Position numbers and translations under genes: made by a program. DNA of 64,000 nt. Source: Sphagnum magellanicum (taxonomy: Eukaryota; Streptophyta; Sphagnopsida; Sphagnales; Sphagnaceae). Of this stretch, positions 1 through 9,459 are shown one piece after another (the first letter of the stretch is position 1; each line of letters starts with the position of its first letter). The notes beneath the pieces were generated by a model, which worked only from the letters and a program-made list of their open reading frames with translations, did no database searches and was not told the origin of the DNA. The stretch is from contig CM038916.1 in assembly GCA_021904315.1 (NCBI GenBank), positions 372,001-436,000 on the forward strand, read 5' to 3'.

Positions 1-2040
1 AAGCATGAACATTTTGACCTAATTAGTAACCCATTCAAATATAAATATGAAGTATTAAATTGTATGTGTTTCAATATATATTGATAAATACAATATGCAA
101 CATTTGAATAATGATTTAAATAAGTTCAAGGTGTATAGATGTGAAAAAACTCATTAAACTATTCAAATATAATTATAATAAATATGAGTTATGTGTATTA
201 ATTTTAACATATTAAAAGTGTATGGTTCAACTCATGTACACATGTCAACAATTGAAAAAATGTGGAAAAAATCACTAACGTAATATTAATCTCAAGTTTT
301 AAGTTATTACATGTGTTTTAACAAATTATTGTAATGGTAAAATGCAACCCATGAACAATGGTTTCAACATGTTAAAAATGGATGGTCCAATTCATGTACC
401 ATGTTGACAATTGAAAAGATGTCGAAAAAACCATTAACCATTATAATGCATTGTGTAAATAAAGTTAAAGGCTACCTCAATTTACACATCAACAATTTGA
501 AATAATAATAAATAAATAAAAAGGTTCAAATTATGCTCATAAGTGCAATGTAGTGAATGTTATAAATATACACAATATTGACCATTAACTAATGCAACAA
601 GTCATTTGCAAAATTTAACTCTAGTTATCCATTTATGGTTGATGAAAGTGATGTTATTTGCATAAGCATGTTTAGCTGAACAATTCTCATGAACAAAATA
701 ATTTTCTTTTTATGACATGTATCAAATGTCATTAAAATGTAATCAAATAAAGAAGCAGTTGAAATGTGTGAAGGTGAAAAATGACAAGATTTCTTCTTGT
801 GATGGTTTAAAGCATTTTTAATCCATCATAAAATGAAAATAATGCAAAATTCATGGATTAAAAACCTCTACTTGTCACTTATGAAATTAATTGTGTGGTT
901 AGATTTAATGTTGTTAATGTAAACATAAATAATAATATAACACACCATGTAAAATCATTTACATTTTCACACTCAAGTTTTACACTTAAACTTTTTCCTA
1001 GGCATAGTTTGGGCTTTACATTTGCATGGCATGCATAAATACATTTATTAAATACACTCACGTGATCTTGTGTATTTTTTTCTTCCTATAAGATCATGCA
1101 AGTGTAAATTATCATATAATACCTTTATTTTTATTTTTAAAACCATAATCTTAATGACATTAGGAGATGAAATGCCTTATTCTATTACAAACTTTTATCT
1201 TTTGTTGAAGAATGAATGACTTAACACAATGCACAATACCGTTTACATATGCATATTGCATTTTCTTTTTTGTTTTATCTTTTCACATGATTCAAGATGA
1301 TAACTATGGAACCGTGTTGAACAAAGGAAAAAGGAAACAAAAGGGTGAAAGGAGGAGGGAAAAGGGACTAGGTGTGAAGGAATTATATTTTGCAAAGACT
1401 TCTATGTTGTGATCATACAACAATGGATAGGTCTTACTTTAACAACATGGGGTTTTGGAAGGTGTGGTGATGACTAAGTTAAACATCAATCAAGGTTTTA
1501 AAATAATCATGGGGAAGTCATTTTTTGTATATTTTATAAATCATGTGATATAACAAAGTTTTTTTGGTGTGCTTTTTTAATATATATAATTAATTATATT
1601 ATTTAAATCAATTTTAAGCACCGTATTTACATTTAAATAAATTTTTTTTTTATTTTAAAAAACTAGTTGCACCTTTCCTTTGGTACATTGTTTAAAAAAA
1701 TGAAAAAAAATTCCCCAAGCAAATCATATATGGGGAGATGTCAAACCCTAATGTGCCAAATTGATTACATTTAACATATCAATAACTTTATGTTAACAAA
1801 AGTATAATATTTCAATCTAGTCATTGAATTGTCACCAATTGAAACAATTTTGATTGTTGTTGCACCTTAATTGAACATTTGCCTCTTCAATACTTGTTGT
1901 GTCTTTTTCTTTTTCTTTTTTTTGTAAAAGTGGTTATCATCTTCAACTAATTCACATTTCACTAATTTTGTATTCATCAAATTTCATGAACATAATCCAA
2001 CCTTTGTTTTTATTAATCGTGGTCAAATTACATATTAAGA
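1..2040. other. AT-rich intergenic DNA, no gene recognised
   Basis: Very AT-rich sequence with only short chance reading frames. Phrases such as 'aacatgttaaaa..tggatgg' recur loosely around 200-420, which suggests old degenerate repeats. I see no domain, RNA gene or clear mobile-element boundary. Confidence 0.5.
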
Positions 2041-3060
2041 TCCATAGGCACAAAAGATGGTAAAATGTTATACCATATTGGATATGGTGGATAAGGTACA
2101 ACCTTAGGTTATCTTGCGATGAGTGGTGTAATAGGTTATTGCCAACCTAGTTGTTGACTAATTGGTGTTGAGCTATTAACCAAACCCGGTTGTGGTCAAA
2201 GTTGTTGCATAGGTACACCAACATGTGTTGACAATGTGTTTGGTACAATAGGATGTAAAGAAGTTGTGAGCTCTTCTTTCATCAACAATTTTAGTTTATC
2301 ATCCACAAAGGGACAATCTTTGAAGTCATGTGCAACTTGTTGACAATATGCACATAATGATGCAATTTCAACAACGGGATGTATGCTTGGAACCAGTAGA
2401 CTTCATTGAACATGTGATCGTTCAATAATTCCCATAACCTGTACATTTGGCCAAACATTTTAGTCGATTATATTGAATCACATGGTCAATTACAAATCCC
2501 AAAATTGTACAAAAATTGCCTTGTGACAGCATTTTATGGACAATGTAGTGTGCTTTCACCCTACAACTGCTTCCAATGGTTCCACATGCAGTTGAAAATT
2601 GGATCGATGTGGAGGTCTTCACTCATAATTATGTAGTTGTTGGACAATCGGTTTAGAAGTTGGTTGTGTTCTAGACAACTTTAAATTTGTTGTGGTTGGA
2701 TTTTAAATGGGAACTGGTTTATAAATATAGTACCTAACAACAAATGTTGATCGTGATGGTACAATAGCTTTGGAAATGTAATACTCAAGTGTTGTAGATT
2801 ACCACCTTTGTCCTACAAAAGTTATTTCATTAGCATGTTGAATAGGTGCAGTGTGATACCCTCCCAGTTGTGCATTTGACCTTAAATTTTAAGACGAATG
2901 CTAAGGTATTAAAAAGTTATTAATTGAAGGTACTTGTGGTTCCCTCCATTCCTTTTATTATGTTGGTATTTGATGAAGAGGTATCGTTGTTATCACTGAC
3001 TATTGAAGCTGAATGTTGGGAACATCAACCAGTTGAATCCCCTTGAATTGAAAATGTTGT
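2041..3060 (-). mobile_element. Fragment of a family-B Ty3/gypsy retroelement (gag/leader region)
   Basis: Read on the minus strand, this stretch parallels the start of element B at 27.7-28.6 kb on the plus strand: the same phrases occur in the same order. It includes a CCHC zinc knuckle of form C-A-Y-C-x4-H-x4-C followed by PFVDDKLK (about 2308-2352) and a following tract ending in a run related to 'cacatgttggtgtacctat'. Several in-frame stops break it (for example after the MQQL segment). No protease, RT or LTR of this copy is visible; element A lies directly beside it, so A may have inserted into or next to this older copy. Identification as family B rests on by-eye similarity. Confidence 0.65.
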
Positions 3061-3118
3061 TGTTTTTATGGTAGTACTATTTCGGGCACAAATTGTTATG
3101 GTGCAACCATTTGTCGTG

Positions 3119-3297
3119 ACATGTAGTGTCATGATGTATGATGTTGTAAAGGTTTAAATTCGTAGTAAACTTTACTAAACAAAAAGACTAAAGCCAATCA
3201 AAGGTATAAACTAATCAACCAAAAAGAGATGCATGCACATATATATATATATATACAATGCACAAGAGGAGGCTGAGATGAAATTTTCATGTATATT
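3119..3297 (-). repeat. Direct duplication copy 1 flanking the 3' LTR segment of element A
   Basis: This segment matches 3612-3787 closely. Shared blocks include 'cgtagtaaac..tactaaac', 'aaaaagactaaagcca', 'caaaggtataaactaatcaa' and 'tacaatgcacaag'. One copy lies on each side of the LTR-like block 3300-3603. They may be the U3 parts of two LTR copies, one truncated. Confidence 0.7.
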
Positions 3298-3299
3298 AA

Positions 3300-3603
3300 A
3301 TGAATGAAAGAATTGAATTGCAAAAAAAGAAAAACATGTAATGTATGTAGACGGTGGCCATGCAATGGCCGCCGTGAGCATCTAAAAATCCTATCTGATT
3401 ATGGAGGAAATTTTCTTGATAAAAGAATTTTAGAAAAAATAAAGGAAAAAAGAAGGGCTTGGCCTTTTATACAACCGCCAACAAACCGAAACCCTAAATA
3501 CCTAATAATGTATGGTCACCTAAGACCATACATTAACCTTAAAAGTGCGCATGGGCATGCCCGTAACTTGCCATCATGTACGAGGCCATGTACGAGCATG
3601 ACA
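3300..3603 (-). repeat. 3' LTR segment of element A
   Basis: Matches 12970-13278 over its whole length, by eye well over 80 percent identical, with most differences being C/T or G/A transitions. In element sense it begins TGTCATGCTCGTACATGG and ends near CTTTCATTCA, so it has TG...CA ends. The polypurine tract at 3784-3796 lies about 180 bases upstream rather than directly against this block, so the true LTR may be longer and include 3604-3783. The 115-codon plus-strand frame here is an LTR by-product, not a gene. Confidence 0.75.
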
Positions 3604-3611
3604 GCTATCAT

Positions 3612-3787
3612 GACATGTAGTGTCGTGACATATGTTGTCGTAAGGGTGTAAATCCGTAGTAAACTCTACTAAACAAAAAGACTAAAGCCATTCAAAGGTA
3701 TAAACTAATCAACAAGAAGAGATGCACGCACACACATATATATACAATGCACAAGAAAAGGCTAAGATGAAATTCTTATGTATCTCC
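3612..3787 (-). repeat. Direct duplication copy 2, between polypurine tract and LTR segment
   Basis: Second copy of the 3119-3297 sequence. In element sense it begins right after the purine-rich tract TTTGGGGGGAGA, which is where the U3 of a 3' LTR should start. No matching copy is seen beyond 13278 at the 5' end, so either the 5' LTR lost it or this is a separate duplication. Confidence 0.6.
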
Positions 3788-3796
3788 CCCCAAACC
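3784..3796 (-). other. Polypurine tract of element A
   Basis: In element sense the sequence reads GTTTGGGGGGAG. A purine run just downstream of the pol stop codons is the usual priming site for plus-strand DNA synthesis in LTR elements. Confidence 0.6.
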
Positions 3797-3839
3797 TGAG
3801 TCAAGAAAAGTGTGGCATGGTCTAAGTAGGAATCAAGGT

Positions 3840-5240
3840 GATGTAGGAGAACATGATGAATAGTACCAATTGTTGGTGGGAACTTGAGTGTGCTCTGCCT
3901 TGAGGCAGAAGAGATGGTATCCATCATTACAATTATCGCAAAGCTACATCTGATCAGCATCGTCTGTCTTCTGACATACCTGACATGGATAATCAAGTGA
4001 AGGAATCCAAATTGACGTGATGATAGTAGGATCCAAGTTCGGCAGGTGACAAGGCGCATAATTTTTGGAATGATCTTGAATTGTGCGTCCGTCAACTCCT
4101 TGCAACTCCAACACACCTGAAGGCCCGATCACCTTAATTCTCAAGATAGTGCGACCGAAAGAAGTGTCTAAAGTATCATTGGGTTGCCGCTGGAGATACA
4201 CAAAATCACCAACATCAAATTGTCTCACCTTAGGTTTATAACTGCCACCTCGTGTGTGTGCATACCATAAAGTGTCTCGATGTTGTGCAATGGACAGGTT
4301 CTCCATGGCCATGGGCATAACCCTCTTGAATAGAGCAGCCCTTTTTGCAATGACCCGAGCCCAAATGGCTGGGGAATCCAAGTCCACAACTTGGTCCATT
4401 TGAGCAGCAATGGAAGAGGGTGGAATGGGATGTCTCCCAAAAAGTAATAAGTAAGGAGAGAAATGAAACAAAAAGGCGTGTGTGGACATCCTGTAACCCA
4501 TGGCAATGTAAGGGAGGGCTAGGTCCCAATCCTCTTTGTTCTTAATGAGGCAAATCTTTCGAAGTCCTTCTTGCACGTTTAAACCATCCTCTCTGCAAGG
4601 CCATCAGCTTGGGGATGATCTCTTGAAATCTAACAATGGTCAATGAAAGCATGGTCAAGTAGGTCTTGGAATTCTCCCATGAATTATAATCCTTGATTAA
4701 TAAGGCACTCAGCGCAAGCCCCAAACCTACTTAGAACCTGTTGTAAAAAAACCTGGCTGGTGCTGTGTGATGACTTGTCCGGTAGCATAACAAGCTCAAC
4801 CCACTTTGAAAAATGTTCAATCATAATCATGATGTAAACATTACCCCTGGAGGTTTGTGATAATTCTCCAGCTAAATCACATGACTAATGATAGAACATG
4901 CCCTGAATAGGGAGTGGAGAAAGCGTGAGCTGTCGAGAGGAGAAATAAGTTCTCACTCTATCACATTATTCACATTTAATAATGATGTCTCGGACTTGAG
5001 CATACATACCTCTCCAATGGTAATGAAGAGCGAAAAGGCTATAAATACACTTAACTCCAAAGTGTCTAAGCTCCGAGTGTACCTTTTGAATAAGACCAGG
5101 GCATTCATGTGGTGGTGGAACCATTCTGTCACCTTGTGGTAAGCATTGGACGAAGTGATTGTCCCTCCATGAGTATCGTTTGGATCGTTGTTATATGTGA
5201 TCTCGCTGACTTGATGTAATTTGGGGAAGGTATTCCCCAT
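3840..5240 (-). pseudogene. Element A integrase with C-terminal PHD finger (end of pol)
   Basis: The N-terminal zinc-binding part (about 5100-4960) shows histidines and a CxxC pair, ending IIIKCE-stop-CD. The catalytic core has a first Asp in SCDLAGEL, a second site reading INQGL-stop-F where TDQGxEF is usual, and the Glu in HPQADGLAERMVQT. A C-terminal part (4260-4000) has GDFVYLQRQPN and RIKVIGPSGVLELQG, like the GPY/F-type tail of Ty3 integrases. The frame then enters a PHD finger at 3985-3851: CQVC, LCDNC, GYHLFC and WYYSSC, with a conserved Trp two residues before the last zinc pair. One zinc Cys reads Tyr (TAT for TGT) and a TAG precedes LCDNC; both fit C-to-T decay. No chromodomain is seen. 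Translation ends with a TGA a few codons after the PHD finger. Two frames are needed to read the whole domain. Confidence 0.85.
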
Positions 5241-6891
5241 GTTGAAGAAACCTCAAAGTGTCCAAGTCCTCCCATATATCCATAATGGGATGTTCAACCA
5301 GGTTACATTGTAATAGTGCAAGATAACTAAATGCATCATATACATGTACTGCTAGAATTTGGTCAAAATCTTGCCTAATTTCTGAAAAATCTTTAGAGGT
5401 AGTGAGGGGTCTTCGCGACATGGTATCTGCATTCTGATGTGTAATATTAAGTCGGTGAATAACCTTGAACTCATACTCTTGAAGTATAAGTGCCCAACGA
5501 GCTAATTTACCAATAAACTTATCGTTGGTCATCAACCATTTGATAGGTTGGTGGTCGATATACAAAGTGAAATTGGTGCCATAAAGATAGAGCCTGAAAT
5601 GTATGACAGCCCATACAACAACAAGGCACTCCCCCTTGTATGAAGAGTAGTTACTCTCAGCCTTGTTGTTACTTCGGGATGCATAGGCGATAACATATTC
5701 CTTGCCTTCCTCATTAAATTGGCCAAGAATAGCTCCAATACCAAGAGCACTCCAGTTAGTGTGTAGAATGAAGACCTTGTTGAAATCAGGTCTTCTCATA
5801 ATGGGGAATTCTGAAAGCTTTTCCTTGAGTGTGTTGAAAGCTTCATGAGCCTCATCACTCCATGTCTAAGCAACATCCTTCTTTAACAATGCATAGAGAG
5901 GATGAGTAATAATACTTAAGTCTTGGACATAAATTCTGTAATAATTACATAGTCCGATGAAGCTCCTCAACGTGTGAACATCAATAGGATTGGGCATCTC
6001 CAAAATGGCTACTACTTTGGCCCAATGAGCCATAATACATTTGGCAAAATCTTGTGTCTAAGGTAGACTACTGAGGTGACAACAAACCCACACTTTCTAG
6101 GATGGATCTTCATATTGACTTTGTGGAGCCTCTTGAATAACTCCTCGAGATGAGCCAAGTGCTGCAGGAGTCCCTTGTTATACACTAGGACGTCATCTAT
6201 GTAGCACTTCAAGAATCTGCCCCTTCGAAAACTTGGTCCATGATTTATTGAAACAAGACAGGTGCATTCTTCAATCCAAAAGGCATCACAAGCCATTCCC
6301 ACAACTTGTTGCTTCCATGGAATGTCGTTTTCTTGCGTTCCTTCGCAGCAAGCACAATCTGGTTGAAGCCTTGCTTCAGATCCACAATTGTGAAGATGTT
6401 TGAATCTCCAATGCTATCAAACAATTCTTCAGGGATGGGCATGGGGTACTTGTCCTGAGGTGTAACTAGGTTCAAAGGCCTATAATCCCTGCACATCCTT
6501 TTCTCAGTCCATAATCTAACTGAATCCTTATTTGCTAGCATTCCTATAGCGGCTACGAAATCAGAACTTGATGCTTGAATGAGACCACCTCATGGAGTTC
6601 TTTACATCCTTCATCTACCAATTCCCACTCATGTTTGCTCAACCTATGCTTCCTCCGATAGACAGGTGTCTCATCTATAAGGTCTATAGAGAACTGCATG
6701 GTCTTACACCTACTTAAGTCTTTCATTGAAAATGCAAACATATTCTCGTACTTAATTAGCAAGTATGTGACATGGTCTCTCTCTTTCTTGGTGAGTTGGT
6801 TCCCCATAACGAAAGGGTAGTTGGAAACACATGGAATGGAATTGGAAAATGTGTTTGAAGAACCTGGTGTATTGGGTTCTCCACTATCCAA
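5191..6891 (-). pseudogene. Element A reverse transcriptase and RNase H
   Basis: The RT is typical of Ty3/gypsy: an entry segment with KYENMFAFS (the 'F..vFA' region), PVYRRKHRLS, then MCRDYRPLNLVT with PIPEELFDSI, FTIVDLKQGFNQI (first catalytic Asp) and LVMPFGLKNAP. FLKCYIDDVLVYN holds the YIDD catalytic pair. The RNase H follows from about 5799 with FILHTNWSALGIGAILGQ (the first catalytic Asp appears as Asn), the YSSYKGECLVVVWA region (catalytic Glu), FTLYIDHQPIKWLM (Asp) and NADTMSR. Frames change near 6585, 6300-6250 and around 5800, and a few stops occur, so the gene is broken. The first part (6891-6553) is in the same frame as the upstream methyltransferase, which implies one fused Pol polyprotein. 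Confidence 0.9.
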
Positions 6892-7119
6892 CTACGCAAA
6901 TTCGTAGAAGATTGTAATTGTTTCTTCAGAAGTTGATGTACCTCCAAGTGTATTAGACACAACTTGAGTCAAATTACATGGTACCTCCTCCCCCCCAACA
7001 TTAAGAGTGAAATGTAGAGTGTTGAAGATAGGTATGTGTACTTGGTCGGGGTGCCATGTGATCGCATCGTCAGAACTGTAAGCTGATTGAATAAGTGTTA
7101 ATGTTGTGTACATTTGAAA

Positions 7120-8106
7120 GAGTACACAGGTTACCAACAACCATGTAAGGGAATTTAGGTCCATGCCTCTCCCCAATAGAGCATTACGCTCTAATTTAGT
7201 CACCTTAGTGTGACTAGTAATGCCAGCTTGGAACCCCAAAGCCCTTTCTCTTTCTTCTAGGCTTGGTTCATCCCAAGTGGCTAAAGCATGACAATACACC
7301 AGGCCTGGTCCATCTCCTTGAAAGGCATGTGCTCCTGGGAAGGAGACAAAGGTGGGCCAAGCACCTCTTGGTTTTCCTATTATGTTTGCAGGAAACCAAG
7401 GAGGTTTATCTTGCCTTATAACTGGTTGGCAAGAGTTCTGATCATCCAATATGTGAAAAACCTGCAGGTTGGGGTCTCTGATGGTGTATCTCAGAGCCAA
7501 TTATAGAACTAAGAGTGGTGCCAGGTTAGTCCACCAGTTGCGCAACCAGTGTGCATAGGAACCGCATTGTGTTGCATCAAGTAAGAGCGGCTCTCCAAGG
7601 TAATGCTTAATCAGTGTGTAATGCTCCTGGACTTTCTCCCTCTGGCCAAGCTGAGAAGGGGTGTTCTCAATTACATAACCAAGCGTAAGAGAAGTGGATT
7701 GAGCTCAAGTGATCAATTGTATCATGTTCGTGAAGAGACTAGATCTTGCGTCACTCAAGCCTTCTTTAAATCTAGCCATTGAAAATCCTTGACACTCGCA
7801 ACCTGAAATGATAAGGTCGACGGGGCCAAGTAATTCCATATGTTTCTTTTTAATTAATTGTATGTTAGAGGGAAAAATTGTGAAACTAGCCTTCCATGCG
7901 GTGGTTACAAACTGTTATGGAAATCTGGTTGTGAATTCCCTCATTCTCGATGCCGCCACTTGCCTTACAATAGGATCAATGTCTATGTAGAAATACCTCC
8001 AAACCACCATCTCTAACTATAGTAGGGTTTCGAGACCTGTACCAATACCACCAAAAAGCTCTAGTAATGTAATCCCTTCCTTAGGTGTGTCCAGGTGATT
8101 AGCTGA
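7120..8106 (-). pseudogene. C5 cytosine DNA methyltransferase domain inside element A
   Basis: From 8106 downward one frame stays open for about 400 codons except for four stops (TAG 8019-8017, TAA 7917-7915, TGA 7707-7705, TAA 7503-7501). Canonical motifs occur in the usual order. Motif I is LLELFGGIGTG (SAM binding). Next comes FYIDIDP. Motif IV is VDLIISGCECQGFSMAR, with the catalytic Cys at 7794-7792. Motif VI is YVIENT. Motif VIII is GSYAHWLRNWWTNL. Motifs IX-X are EERERALGFQAGIT and ERNALLGRG. The spacing and the AH-x-xR-xxW-xNL and LLGR signatures look closest to Dnmt3-type enzymes. The order is not rearranged as in plant DRM. The usual Pro before the catalytic Cys is Glu, and a motif VIII Arg position is Trp (TGG, possibly from CGG). 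The frame continues into the RT entry segment at 6891. Such enzymes transfer a methyl group from SAM to cytosine C5; here the likely substrate would be element or host DNA. This copy cannot be functional as it stands. Confidence 0.9.
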
Positions 8107-8219
8107 CGAAGTAATGGTTTAATCGGTTCGCCATGGCTCTGCATGCTTTCAAAACTAGACAAAGCTTTGACCAAGGGCTTGTGAGCTACTTTGAACCTCT
8201 GTAAAACCTCTGGTCCGTG

Positions 8220-9235
8220 TTAAATGTCACTAGGAACCGCCCTCAAGCTTTCAATAGCTTGAGCATAAACTATCTCCTCTTCATCTCCTTCTATCCATTC
8301 GTGGTTAGCTTGTTGGATGTAGGAAATGGTGTGTGCTTCCTTGAGCATACAATGGTGAGCCATAGGTCTATGGTTCCCATGTAAATCAAGGGGTATGTAT
8401 CCCAGGTGGTGGCCATCAATCTCCCAATCCACTCGGTAGTACGCATGCTCGAACCAGTTGTTAATTGTGAAACCTGGTGGAAACAAGGCTTCTTGCCAAT
8501 GAACACATCATAACTGGTGGGATTGGTTATTAAACATCTGACCTGTAAGCAAAGCTCCTGATCTGTACCTTCATTGAAGTTAAATGCAATCAAATCTAAG
8601 CTTTCGCCAAGTACCTCTTCTATGCTCCCACTAGCGGTGCGAATCTGCCACATAGATTTTCGTAGTTTGGAGTCAAACATGCCCATCTTTTTGGCGAATT
8701 GAACTCCAAGAATCACTGGTTGGGAACCTGTATCAAGAAGTACCACTCTGGGTGTATGTCCTCCCACTTGGATTGTTGATCCAGTATTCTTGACAATGGC
8801 AACTTCGGTGGCGATGGAAGTTCTTTCACTAGGCACCACTTTCAGAAATGAGTGAGAAACCTTGTGGAGAGAATGGTTATCCACAACACTTTTGTTGAGT
8901 AACAAATCCACAAGTGAGGTGTTTTTAATTCCCTTCTGATATGTGAATGTAGAATTAGAGGTAGGAAAGCCCACTAGTTTAACCATGCTAGAACTAGTGA
9001 CCAGATTACGAACACCATCTGCAACACATGAACCAATCGAATGTCTCTCCAAAGTGTTGGATGGGACCTTTGTAGCATGTGGATCATGGATTGGTAGAAG
9101 ACTTGATGTAGTGTTTAGGGTATCTTCTAGTATTACAATTATGTCCTTGGTGCTTAGCTTCAAATCTTGAAAACCAAACAATGGTGTACTCACAAGCTTT
9201 TGTGCCACTTCATGCATTTGAAGTTGGCATTCCAT
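8220..9235 (-). pseudogene. Element A aspartic protease region
   Basis: The retropepsin core is RVVLLDTGSQPVILGVQFAKKMGM, read in two parts: the catalytic DTG at about 8739-8731 followed by the 'flap' stretch QIRTASGSIEEVLGE and CLITNPTSYDVFIG, with the typical second hydrophobic strand. Upstream about 130 codons (from 9235) carry no recognised domain. A frameshift near 8490 moves the frame to FPPGFTINNWFEHAYYRVDW, and another near 8100 leads into the methyltransferase. Retropepsins cut the Gag-Pol polyprotein into its mature parts. Confidence 0.85.
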
Positions 9236-9459
9236 AAGCTGATAAGTGGAAAATTGTGTGTTTTCCTGATATACATGTACTCTTGGGACATAGGAATTTG
9301 ATGCCCTAATAGCTTATGGTGTAGTAGTCTCCTCCCCCCTCGCCAACAAGGTGCGTTCTTCTTCTGTGTTAAGAGGACGAAAAGATTGTGGCATGACTGT
9401 TCGAGCTCCTCTAGCCCTGGTAATAGGATTTGAACCAGATGCGAGTCCATCAGTCTGAA

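Noticed and set aside
3304..3651. 115-codon plus-strand frame
   Set aside because: It lies inside the LTR segment and duplication of element A and its wording is repeated at 12.97-13.28 kb with disrupting changes; no domain.
7120..8106. The methyltransferase as a host gene fragment next to the element
   Set aside because: It is in the same strand and frame as the following RT entry segment, lies between protease and RT, and both ends of the element flank it.
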